Assembly (NCBI GenBank): GCA_907165275.2
Contig: OU015669.1
Span: 8,206,501-8,270,500, forward strand
Reading direction: 5' to 3'
Length of the DNA stretch: 64,000 nt
Origin: Zygaena filipendulae
Lineage: Eukaryota; Arthropoda; Insecta; Lepidoptera; Zygaenidae
The position numbers and the translations under genes were made by a program. A model generated the notes under the pieces. It worked only from the letters and a program-made list of their open reading frames with translations, was not told where the DNA came from and did not search any database. Each line of letters opens with the position of its first letter. Position 1 is the first letter of the stretch. Below are positions 24,217 to 35,085 of this stretch, in pieces.

Positions 24217-26918
24217 CCGAAAATTTTACCACGTCATCACATAGATATCACGAAAACATGAAGTTTGAGTACCAACACGATGGGTCTGTAACTTGTAGTT
24301 TCTGAGATACAGGCTATCGAAAATTTGACCACGTCATCACATAGATATCACGAAAACATGAAGTTTGAGTACCAACACGATGGGTCTGTAACTTGTAGTT
24401 TCCGAGATAAAGGCTATCGAAAATTTGACCACGTCATCACATAGATATCACCAAAACATGAAGTTTGAGTACCAACACGATGGGTCTGTAACTTGTAGTT
24501 TCCGAGATATAGGCTGTTGAAAATTTGACCACGTAATCACATAGATATCACGAAAACATGAAGTTTGAGTACCAACACGATGGGTCTGTAACTTGTAGTT
24601 TCCGAGATATAGGCTATCGAAAATTTGATCACGTGATCACATAGATATCACGAAAACATGAAGTTTGAGTACCAACACGATGGGTCTGTAACTTGTAGTT
24701 TCCGAGATACAGGCTATCGAAAATTTGACCACGTGATCACATAGATATCACGAAAACATGAAGTTTGAGTACCAACACGATGGGTCTGTAACTTGTAGTT
24801 TCCGAGATATCGGCTGTCGAAAATTTTACCACGTGATCACATAGATATCACGAAAACATGAAGTTTGAGTACCAACACGATGGGTCTGTAACTTGTAGTT
24901 TCTGAGATACAGGCTATCGAAAATTTGACCACGTCATCACATAGATATCACGAAAACATGAAGTTTGAGTACCAACACGATGGGTCTATAACTTGTAGTT
25001 TCCGAGATATAGGCTGTTGAAAATTCGACCACGTCATCACATAGATATCACGAAAACATGAAGTTTGAGTACCAACACGATGGGTCTGTAACTTGTAGTT
25101 TCCGAGATACAGGCTATCGAAAATTTGACCACGTCATCACATAGATATCACGAAAACATGAAGTTTGAGTACCAACACGATGGGTCTATAACTTGTAGTT
25201 TCCGAGATATAGGCTGTTGAAAATTCGACCACGTCATCACATAGATATCACGAAAACATGAAGTTTGAGTACCAACACGATGGGTCTGTAACTCGTAGTT
25301 TCCGAGATACAGGCTATCGAAAATTTGACCACGTCATCACATAGATATCACGAAAACATGAAGTTTGAGTACCAACACGATGGGTCTGTAACTTGTAGTT
25401 TCCGAGATATAGGCTGTTGAAAATTTGACCACGTCATCACATAGATATCACCAAAACATGAAGTTTGAGTACCAACACGATGGGTCTGTAACTTGTAGTT
25501 TCCGAGATATAGGCTATCGAAAATTTGATCACGTGATCACATAGATATCACGAAAACAGGAAGTTTGAGTACCAACACGATGGGTCTGTGACTTGTAGTT
25601 TCTGAGATACAGGCTATCGAAAATTTGACCACGTCATCACATAGATATCACGAAAACATGAAGTTTGAGTACCAACACGATGGGTCTATAACTTGTAGTT
25701 TCCGAGATATAGGCTGTTGAAAATTCGACCACGTCATCACATAGATATCACGAAAAAATGCAGTTTGAGTACCAACACGATGGGTCTGTAACTTGTAATT
25801 TCCGAGATACAGGCTATCGAAAATTTGACCACGTCATCACATAGATATCACGAAAACATGAAGTTTGAGTACCAACACGATGGGTCTGTAACTTGTAGTT
25901 TCCGAGATATAGGCTGTTGAAAATTTGACCACGTCATCACATAGATATCACCAAAACATGAAGTTTGAGTACCAACACGATGGGTCTGTAACTTGTAGTT
26001 TCCGAGATATAGGCTATCGAAAATTTGATCACGTGATCACATAGATATCACGAAAACAGGAAGTTTGAGTACCAACACGATGGGTCTGTGACTTGTAGTT
26101 TCCGAGATACAGGCTATCGAAAATTTGACCACGTCATCACATAGATATCACGAAAACATGAAGTTTGAGTACCAACACGATGGGTCTGTAACTTGTAGTT
26201 TCCGAGATATCGGCTGTCGAAAATTGTACCACGTGATCACATAGATATCACGAAAACATGAAGTTTGAGTACCAACACGATGGGTCTGTAACTTGTAGTT
26301 TCCGAGAAACAGGCTATCGAAAATTTGACAACGTCATCACATAGATATCACGAAAACATGAAGTTTGAGTACCAACACGATGGGTCTGTAACTTGTAGTT
26401 TCCGAGATATAGGCTGTTGAAAATTTGACCACGTGTCACATAGATATCACGAAAACATGAAGTTTGAGTACCAACACGATGGGTCTGTGACTTGTAGTTT
26501 CCGAGATACAGGCTATCGAAAATTTGACCACGTCATCACATAGATATCACGAAAACATGAAGTTTGAGTACCAACACGATGGGTCTGTAACTTGTAGATT
26601 CCGAGATACAGGCTATCGAAAATTTGATCACGTGATCACATAGATATCACGAAAACATGAAGTTTGAGTACCAACACGATGGGTCTGTAACTTGTAGATT
26701 CCGAGATATCGGCTGTCGAAAATTGTCCCACGTGATCACATAGATATCACGAAAACATGAAGTTTGAGTACCAACACGATTGGTCTGTAACTTGTAGTTT
26801 CCGAGATATAGGTTATTTGAAATTTGACCACGTGATCACATAGATATTACGAAAACATGACGTTTGAGTACCCATATTATGATGGGTCTGTAAGTTGTAG
26901 TTCGGAAATATAAGCTTT
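24217..26918. repeat. 100-bp satellite array, about 27 units
   Basis: The phrase ATAGATATCACGAAAACATG recurs at exactly 100-bp spacing from 24241 to 26341, then continues after a 1-bp deletion (near 26434) to about 26870. Units differ at a few fixed sites (AGATAC/AGATAT, CTATCGA/CTGTTGA, ACGTCATCAC/ACGTGATCAC). Blocks 25041-25540 and 25541-26040 repeat the same series of five variants, a 500-bp higher-order unit. The edge units are diverged. No coding capacity. Confidence 0.95.
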
Positions 26919-27204
26919 ACAAAAAAAAAATTGAAAGTATGAAAAAATTGCATCACGTGGTCACATAAGACACAATAAAAAATTTTTTTTTCATTGCATG
27001 ATTGCATCGGAGAATTTGGAGATAAACGCTGAATTTTATCACCCCGGGCCGAGGTGAGATACAACCTTTCGAAAATATGGTCTCTCTCTTTTACTCATCG
27101 TGAAAACAAGAAAGAGATAGCAAGAATTTATTCAACACAATAATGTAAAATACTTGTACCCGTAAGTTATACCTAATTGTACGTGACGCAGAACCAAAAC
27201 GTCT

Positions 27205-27612
27205 TTTTTAATACAGTTGCTCAAAAAGTGGCGTATTGCAGGGACGTTTAGCGTTCGGGATGTGGGCTATTACATACTCGAGCTTTTTGTTTACCTTTCC
27301 CGAACTCGTGCGTTCTCTTTGCCAACTGTCAAAAATGGCGACACGACTTTGACACACTTTTTGCATTGCGAAACGTAAGTAATACGACTAGCGCCATCTC
27401 TTGATCACAGTTGGAACTTAGTTGAGTTTATTGTGTTTTTGATATTTTATTAAATTGCTTAATTTTTTCGCAACTGTATTAAAAATAGTTGTTCAGTACA
27501 CGTGCGGAACCGTCATTGCAAAGAGTTCCGACTGTCAACCCTCACCTTCGGCTGCGCCTCGGCTCGGGTAGACATATGTCGGAACTCTTTGCAATGACAG
27601 CCTTTCCGCACT
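27205..27612 (+). mobile_element. Composite MITE plus palindrome, copy 1
   Basis: A first part (27205-27486) is bounded by TTTTTAATACAGTTGC and its reverse complement. It is followed at once by a 110-bp hairpin (27502-27611) with arms TTGCAAAGAGTTCCGAC / GTCGGAACTCTTTGCAA. The same two-part arrangement occurs at 27630-28063 and, reversed, at 44094-44512, so both parts move or are copied together. Confidence 0.7.
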
Positions 27613-27629
27613 TATAATGAAATATACTA

Positions 27630-28063
27630 TTTTAATACAGTTGCTCAAAAAGTGGCATATTGCAGGGACGTATAGCGTTCGGGAAGTGGGCTATTACATA
27701 CTCGAGCTTTTTCTTTACCTTTTCCGAACTCGTGCGTTCTCTTTCCCAACTGTCAAAAATGGCGACACGACTTTGACACACTTTTTGCATTGCGAAACGT
27801 AGGTTTCGCATTACTCAGAGAGAAGGTAGCTAATACGACTAGCGCCATCTTTTGATCACAGTTGGAACTTAGTTGACTTTATTGTGTTTTTGATATTTTA
27901 TTAAATTGCTTAATTTTTTCGCAACTGTATTAAAAATAGTTGTTCAGTACACGTGCGGAACCGTCATTGCAAAGAGTTCCGACTGTCAACCCTCACCTTC
28001 GGCTGCGCCTCGGCTCGGGTCGACATTTGTCGAAACTCTTTGCAATGACAGCCTTTCCACACT
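27630..28063 (+). mobile_element. Composite MITE plus palindrome, copy 2 (tandem)
   Basis: Same order as copy 1 in direct tandem, joined by the short spacer AATGAAATATACTATTTT. It differs by an extra GGTTTCGCATTACTCAGAGA segment near 27801 and scattered substitutions. The open frames over it are incidental. Confidence 0.7.
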
Positions 28064-29028
28064 TGTAATGAAATATACTATTCCAACTTTCCACAAGTTA
28101 TTTATATTCGCTTCGGCTACTAATAGGTACCTACTACCTACTACATCAGTAATAGGTATATTTTCAAATACAATTTTAAATTATCTTGGTAGGTAAAATT
28201 GTCAAAACTCACGGCTCAACGCCGCGCCACCTTGTGATCTTTTTGGAATTCACTACAAACTACTGCATTCGGAGGACTTGAGGAGGACTCAGTCTACAGC
28301 CAAACTACAGCTGTTTATAGACCGGGCCGCCATTTTCGTGCACTTATAGTGTATTCGTTCTCTCACACAAGCAAAGGTTCGACCGAAATTTAATTCATTT
28401 TGAAATGATTGTAATTATGTTATTTCTTCACTATATGCAAAGATTTTGGGCTGTGCGTTATCGTAACAAGTAGTAGTATTTTATTAAATGAAGTCTAATA
28501 AATAAAAACAGGCGGAATGCCTTTAATATAGCTACGGCAGTTTGTATGAAAACTAGACCTTTAGACCCACCTTAATATAACTAGCAGAAGGCGATTTGGA
28601 ATCATCTTAATTTGTTTATTTCTAATTTTGTTTTAATAATTCTTTTGTTTTTTCATGATACATAAATAAATTGATAAAAATTACATTTTATTTTATTCAT
28701 ATTGATATTATTTTGGCGTTTGGGCTACTTAAGGCTACTGTAACTGAAATTTGGCTACATTAGGCTACTTTATGCATGAGAAACGGCGATATTAGGCCAT
28801 GCGGCATGCGCTGTTGGCAACACTAGAATCTAGGTAGTAAGCTGCGGCATATCAAGCATTCCTCTCACGACGCGCATTGATGAAATTGCACTCTCCCGCC
28901 GTTTTTTATTCTATTTCTATGTAAGTTAGGTTAAGTTACCTGTAGTCTGTAGATTACCTATCTACATATACCGAGTAGATACTTACCCATTATAGTACGG
29001 ACCGCCAAGAGGGGATTTGTGGATTAGC
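28064..29028. other. Gene-less stretch at the right end of the 9.2-kb element
   Basis: No coding region is supported. 28720-28780 carries four GGCTAC words next to the right TIR (28813-28825). Confidence 0.4.
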
Positions 29029-30433
29029 TAAAGCGCGTCAGATGAACATAAGGGGGGTACCTTGCACCATGTTGAGTACCTCCACCAAATATAGGCCCTC
29101 TACACTGGTGGGTGCGTCTAGAATAACCGATCAGATTAGTAAAAAAAAATCGATAACTCGAAATACTCGAGCGCGTCAGATTAAGATATGGTGGGTTAAT
29201 TACATAGTGAGAAGTATGTATATGAATAATCTGACCATTTGAACGTGACGTAAAGGAGTTAGAGGATCACAAACTTGCAAAAAAAAAACGCAACTTCGAC
29301 ATTCTCGAGCGCAGTTGATTTGTTTTTTATTTTAAAGTAAATAACTCAAGGATAGCGGGAAAAATATAATCTGCCGATTTTCATAAGCCGAAGAAACAAA
29401 AATCGTCTTCGAATCGAACGAGCAGCTGCAGTGAAACATGTACCTATTCATATCTCTGTCTTTCTTTCCCTTTTACTTTTTCTCTATCTCTCACTCTCTC
29501 GCACCGTCCTCACACTACTTTCCGTCGCCATAACGTCATCACAGTATACCACGGCGCTAAACGTGTCGAATTATAACTTTTTTTGGTCGGTTAAAATACA
29601 TATTAAAATAAGTTAAGGTAAGTATTACATCAAACTATAGGTTCACCTATAACCTTTCACTTTAATGTAATTATATATATATTATATAATAAAGCTCATC
29701 ACAAAACAACGCGTTCATGTTATTATATGTAAAACAAAATGGCTTGTTTGTGCTTTAAAGTTAGTTTTGTGAATAATATTTTGTGAGCTTTTACATATTT
29801 CATAGAAATATAAAGTGTGTTTTTTGTGAACAAGAAATAGCTCATAAAGTTATTAAACTTACATCAGAAATAAAAAAAAAATTTAAAATAAATCATAATT
29901 TTTGTTTCTAGCAGTCAGATTAATAATATCCCTCAAAATTATTGTCAGATTTTAAGCCAACATAACTTGGACTGCAAGCTGAACCTTCTGTAAAATAATC
30001 TGACACGCTCGAGTATTTCAAAATTGAGATTTTTTTTTGCATTTTCAAAAATTCGCTACTACCTTGCGTCACCTCCAAATCGGCAGATTTTCGAAGGGGT
30101 GCATTTTTAAGGCTCACTTAACATCCCCTTTGAATATCTGACGCGCTCGAGTAAATGTTTTTTTTTTTCATTTTCTCCCCTTCCGGATGGCCACCCCCAC
30201 CACGCAAATGGGCAGATGAATATATTTTCGATATCAGAGACACCTTGGAGTATCTAAACTACAATATCTGACGCGCTCGAGTATTTCCATTTTACTATTT
30301 TTTTTTACATTTTTGAAAGCCTGTAGAAGCTAAACCCACCGGTGAATGAAAAAATATCATATAACCTTATTTTGTTTATATCTCCTAATCTTCAAAACCC
30401 AATAGGTCCCAACGACGCTCGAGTGTCTCCCGA
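29029..30433. mobile_element. 1.4-kb symmetrical element with inverted subterminal repeats
   Basis: The word ATACTCGAGCGCGTCAGAT lies at about 29164 in the left half, with partial copies at 29031 and 29304. Its reverse complement lies at about 30000, 30136 and 30269, with a partial copy at 30412. Left and right copies are equidistant from about 29724, where an AT-only palindrome (TTATATATATATTATATAAT) sits. Repeat spacing is about 130-140 bp. ATTAGC occurs on both sides (29023, 30434) and could be the target duplication. No transposase is visible. Confidence 0.55.
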
Positions 30434-31061
30434 ATTAGCATCGGTATCTCCCGTACTATTACAGATAGGTACTTCCTTCAGTTAAGGTCCACATTGACGG
30501 TCAGTTTTTCGCATCAGTTGAACTGACGTCCTTCCAAAATTTATTCGTAAGTTTTCCAATAATATGATTTTTATTGTTTTATACTTACAAATTTTCAACA
30601 AAAAAATTAAAACTGACTTCCAAAAACACAAAATTAAAAAGCTAAAAATAACAAAATACCGATTTAATCCAACAGACAATTGGTTTGTGCTACCACTTTT
30701 CAATTTGAATTCGGTGCCAAGCCCGCTTATGTCTACCCACTTGGGTTGTTCAGCTCACGAAGAGCTCGTGGCGGGGGTGGACTTAGCCAATCTACCTACT
30801 CCAAATTTGGCTTGTCAGGGCCGTCTTTACCAGGGGGTGCAAGGGGTGCGGGGCACCCGGGTGCGGAGCGCCCGGGGGCGCCTGTCAAACGCTGAATTTT
30901 TGGATATTTCATTGAACTTAACGCCATTCAGTCATTGCACAGTTTTATATACTTGTTACTTACGACAAATATGTATGCGCAAGCAAAAAAAAAATAGTCA
31001 TCAACAATAATAATATTTTTTTTTTACTTTTATTACGCTTTGCGCTTTGCAATAACAATAT
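30434..31061. other. Gene-less stretch with a G-rich repeat
   Basis: About 30815-30890 is G-rich (CCGTCTTTACCAGGGGGTGC onward) and looks like an interspersed repeat end. The open frames through it show low-complexity translations. Confidence 0.35.
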
Positions 31062-31245
31062 GAAAGAATTTTGGAGTTCCTGTGGGAATTCCGAAACTCA
31101 CACAGGTGAATCTCCGAAACAGTGGGATCGATTTTGACGGGATTTTCACTGCTAATTACCTAGCTGATGTTAAAATAAGCTGCTTTGGACTTCCTCCGGG
31201 AATTCCGAAATTCGCCCGAGTGAAACCGCGGGGCACAGCTAGTAA
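31062..31245 (-). repeat. Family A copy (reverse)
   Basis: Runs from GGAGTTCCTGTGGGAATTCC to GAAACCGCGGGGCACAGCTA, the mirror of the + copies at 20-22 kb. Confidence 0.65.
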
Positions 31246-31833
31246 TAAAGCCCGTCGACTTGATTGGAAAAAAATCTTTGGTAGGTAGGTACCCACTTAG
31301 CTACGGTTTTATGTGGACCTGGTATAGGTACATCAAAAATAAAATAATATAATTTTGATGTCACTTAGAAGTCGCCAATAGTTAATGTGCCTCGATAAAA
31401 CTGGTAAAAGTTCCATTTAAATTTTAATGTGATCGAATTTACATTGCGGCACAGATAATATGCGTCTTAGAGGACGTAAAAAACGCGCGCCAGCCGCCAG
31501 CCCATATCCAAATTAACTAGACTTGTCCATATTGCGATGTTAGCGCCATCCACTGAGCAAATAATGTCTACGTTTTACTTTTCAACGCCATTTTCCGTGT
31601 AGGCACGGCGGATATATAGGTACTTAATTATATAGGTAATTTTTTTTTAACAGTTTTGTTTTCTGTTTCCATACAAGGTGTTTATTTCTGGTATTATTAC
31701 CTGTTTAAACGGTTAGAAAAAATACCTGTGACCTTGGCAGAATCATCATCGTAAACAAGACACTTCTGTTGCCATATTGAAAAAAGAGGAGAACGCCACT
31801 TGTCACTGAAACGTCAGGCGTCAGGAGGTTATT

Positions 31834-32073
31834 TGCATGCAGATAAGCAATAACATGTTAACTCACAAAATGAAGTTATTGATTCAGAACGATTTATTGA
31901 GAATTAGATAACGTTTTTTAATTATGTATTTACCTTGTTACATGGTTTAAATATGTAACTACTTAAATATTAAACATAAAAATTTGACTCAAAATGGTGC
32001 TATAATTTTAAAACTTTAATTCAATCAAAATTTCTCCAGTGTGGGTTAACACACTATTGCTTATTTATGTCCA
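31834..32073 (-). mobile_element. MITE with about 35-bp TIRs, copy 2
   Basis: Inverted copy of the element at 8731-8968: same TIR (GATAAGCAATAACATGTTAA) and the same internal GATTCAGAACGATTTATTGA block. The length is 240 bp against 238 bp. Confidence 0.7.
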
Positions 32074-32387
32074 TTTAATATTTTTATCGTCAGCGCGTTG
32101 CCAGTATCGGCCCCTGAAGGCGATCAAAGTAAAATATTATGGTTGGTAGGTAGTAGATTTTTGTACTGTAATAATGTTATACTGTTATAGTCAAATGTCA
32201 GTTCAAAATACTAAATTCAAGATAAAAAGGGTAAAGATTTTTTTTTAATATTGTTTTAGTTTCAATTTTATTTATGTACACGCACCCAATTTTTATATTT
32301 TCAGATATTTTTCTTCTATATCAGCGTTCCTGTCAAAAAAATATTCTTTTGAATTTTCTCATGGAAACACTCCACTGGCCTGAGTAA

Positions 32388-32999
32388 AGGCCGATCCGCA
32401 CACAACAGTGCCGACACGTGACGGACAGTTCCGTACCGTACCGTTCCGTGAAGTGCTATTCGCACATGTCAGTACCGACGCGACGCGTGCAGTGATTTTT
32501 AGTACCTACCTTGCAGCAGTTTGACGTGCTAGTAAAATGCCTCGATATTCAAGATCACAGTTAGCTGCGATTGCTTTATTATTAGATGAAGGCGAAGAAA
32601 ATGTGAGAAGAAAGAAATGGGTTCATAACGCGTGGAGGAAAAGGGAAGACGAAGGAGAGTTCGCCACCCTTTATAAGCATCTGATAGATGATGAATTAAA
32701 GTTTTTTGAGTATTTCAGGATGTCAAAATATTCTTTCGACATACTTTTATCTAAACTCAATTAACTTTTCGTCGTCCATCTTGAAACACTGCGACCGTAT
32801 CAGGCAAAATATTGTCCGCCACAAATTCACGTCGGATCACGGCGAATGCCGGAACAGCACTGACATCACTGAACGTCACTGTCACTGACGAGTGCGGATA
32901 GCGTCGTACAAAATGTATGCTACAATATCATATTTCACTGACACTGACTGAACGGCACGTGTCGGCACTGTGCCGGCACTGTTGTGTGCGGATCGGCCT
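32388..32999 (+). mobile_element. PIF/Harbinger element, internally deleted
   Basis: TIRs AGGCCGATCCGCACACAACA (left) and its reverse complement at the right end extend into GTGCCG. Target duplication TAA is at 32385-32387 and 33000-33002. Both ends carry extra GACACGTG/CACGTGTC words. The interior keeps the first part of a transposase frame (32537-32764). Confidence 0.85.
32537..32764 (+). pseudogene. Harbinger transposase N-terminal fragment (HARBI1-like)
   Basis: 75 codons. The segment KKWVHNAWRKREDEGEF and the later DDELKFFEYFRMSKYSFDIL match the N-terminal region that precedes the DDE nuclease domain in PIF/Harbinger transposases (HARBI1 relatives), where the words FF-YFRMS and W-V-H are characteristic. 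Full-length proteins are several hundred residues; the DDE domain is gone because the element is only 612 bp. The ATG lies 149 bp inside the left TIR, as expected for a transposase first exon. The frame stops at TAA just after the homologous part, at the deletion join. It cannot make an active enzyme. Confidence 0.75.
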
Positions 33000-33865
33000 T
33001 AACGGTTCCCAACTTAGGGGTTTTCCCCCTAATTTTAGGGGGTAAATGAATGCGGTGGGATTTTTTAGGGGCGTCTATCATATTTTCAGGGGTATTTTTA
33101 GAGGTTTTTTAGCTTCTTATATTTGGTTCTAATTTTTATTTCTTATTTTTTATTACCAATTATTATTACTTTATTATAAGGGGCCAGGATTTATGCCGAA
33201 ATTTTTAAATAACAATAAGTTTTTTTGGCGGCAAACAAAGATGGTGGTTCGGTCATTTATTTTGATATCGATAACATAATATGGTTAAAAGTGGATTTTG
33301 TTGTGTTATAAGGTGCTGTATTGGACAATAATTTTCAGTGACGGTTTTTGTGCTCAAGAAGATAATTATATGACATTTCGAGCTGATTTCTTCGGTTTCC
33401 TCCAAGAGCTCCGAAAAAGTTCTTCTAGTCTATTCAGGACATGGCCTACAAGTTCATACCGTACAACGATGCTGAACGCTAATTTGTGCATTTAACTTAC
33501 TTATTTTACTTAAAACTGGCTAAATGCATTATCTGCGAAAGCCAATAAGAAGAAGAAAGATAGAAACAATTGTCAATAATGTCGAATATACTTAATATTG
33601 GTCTTAAAAAAAATTTTGCTTTTGATAAATTTTTTTTTTCCAATTTTTTTCGCCCTCTAATATTTCGAAATTTAGGCAAAAATTTTGGCGCTATTTATTT
33701 TTTGTAAACTTTTTAGGAATAATTATTTTTTTTAGGGGTTTTTGACTTAACCTTTAAATTAGGGGTAAATGTTTTCGAGATTTGGTAACACTAGCCTGAG
33801 TTTTGTAATTTGTAATTTTGTTGTTTGTCACCATTTGTCACGTAGCTTATAGCGCAGCAAATACT

Positions 33866-33941
33866 TAGTTTTGTGATGAAAATAATTGAAAGTAATTATC
33901 AGTGATTATTAGACCCAGTTAAATTAGGTTTCCAGCTAAAG
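33866..33941 (+). other. Probable 5' UTR exon of the syntaxin gene
   Basis: The sequence ends in AAAG|GTGAGA, a good donor (33941|33942). A matching acceptor (TTTCCCAG at 34850-34857) sits 7 bp before the syntaxin start codon. The exon start is not visible. Inference from splice consensus only. Confidence 0.4.
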
Positions 33942-34864
33942 GTGAGATATTAAGTATTCTTTTTTAAATTATTTAACTAGGTAATTATCTTGACTCATCG
34001 TATTTTTTGCTCGTGATCGACAATATAAATTTGGCATACCTACCTATATTTTTACTTTGGATTACAATTTACAGTAGGTAGAAATGTCTGCAGTCGCGTA
34101 TTTCTTCAAATTATTGCTGACCCCACCTTACGCCACTAATGCTTGGATACCTAGGTATTCCTTCCTATTGGTACCTACTTCCTGGCAAAATTAAATTACT
34201 ATAATTAATTAGAAATTTTTTAGAATTTGTTACTTACCTGCCTTTAATTTTTATTTACAATAATGTCGGTAGGGATACATTTCATATGAACTCAAATACC
34301 TACCTACCTAGTGAATTATTAAAATAAAAACCTTTGTTATTTTGAACACTGCAATGTATTGTATTGAAATATACAAAGGTCTTTGGTCTGATAATTAAAT
34401 CTATTTAAACAATGCGTTTTCCTGTTAAACTTAAATAAACTTAATTTTGCACAATTTAATGCTTTCTATAACTTATTATGGTTTTCTCGTGAATTTCTTC
34501 CTTACAGTACACATAAGATAATGAAGCCTGGCTTGTAGCTGCAGCAGCAAGTTTCTGCGCTAGCTACAACTTAGACTACTGTTAACAACTGCTAACAAAA
34601 TCCTACTAATGCAACTATGGCACTATCTAAATCTACACTAATATTTCAAAGAGGTAAATTTTAAATGTAGGGCATAATCTCTGCAATTACTGAACCAATT
34701 CTAAAAATTCTTTTTTAACAGAAATCACTATCACTGAGCGACATGGAATATTGCTCTCAATACAAAGAGTACCCATAGGATATCCAAAAATGACTCAGGT
34801 GTTACCGGTACTACTAAATAAACTTCTAAGAAATTTATTATCGTTCTAATTTCCCAGCATCAAA

Positions 34865-35085
34865 ATGTCAGAGCGAGAACCAATAAGCGGATCAAGCCGA
34901 GACTATGGGTCGACAGCGCCACTCCCAGCCGTCGGCTTCGCGGATTTCAGTCCCACAGAGCTGTACAACCTAACAGAGGCAATAGCTGTCAATATCAACA
35001 GCATCAACAGTGGCCTAAAGTCTCTGGAGAAAATGATGAAGCAGATTGGTGGCACCAACGATAATATAGAGCTTAGAGATAAAGT
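34865..35085 (+). CDS. Syx13: Syntaxin coding exon 1
   Basis: Starts at ATG in the context CAAAATGTC, 7 bp after a CAG acceptor. Encodes residues 1-73 plus two bases. Contains FSPTELYNL and the first helix (SLEKMMKQIG). Donor AAAGT|GTAAGT. Confidence 0.85.

Larger units (their letters stand above)
19647..28825. mobile_element. 9.2-kb hAT-like composite element
   Basis: Left end CGGTGTTGCCAAC (19647-19659) and right end, reversed, TAGTGTTGCCAAC (28825-28813) form 13-bp TIRs with two mismatches, close to the CAGTGTTGCCAAC ends I associate with hAT transposons. The direct repeat GAATCTAG flanks it on both sides (19639-19646 and 28826-28833): 8 bp, as hAT elements make. GGCTACT words cluster just inside both ends (19679, 19735; 28723-28775). 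No hAT transposase is visible. The interior holds family A fragments, tRNA-like heads, the 100-bp satellite and a duplicated MITE, so it is either a composite or an old element filled with later insertions. Confidence 0.5.
32386..33793. mobile_element. hAT-like element split by a Harbinger insertion
   Basis: GCCTGAGT occurs at 32378-32385 and 33794-33801, an 8-bp direct repeat. The hAT-like ends are AACGGTTCCCAACTTAGG (the bases AA, then from 33003 after the insertion) and, reversed from 33793, TAGTGTTACCAAAT. Without the inserted 612-bp Harbinger element the hAT unit is about 795 bp. GGGGTAAATG-type words lie inside both ends. No transposase frame survives. Confidence 0.55.

Noticed and set aside
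24217..26918. CRISPR-like regularly spaced repeats
   Set aside because: The whole 100 bp repeats, with no unique spacers, in a eukaryotic genome; it is a satellite.
30564..31010. 148-aa + frame and an overlapping 71-aa frame
   Set aside because: Lysine-rich AT-driven start followed by a G-rich repeat; no domain or splice context.
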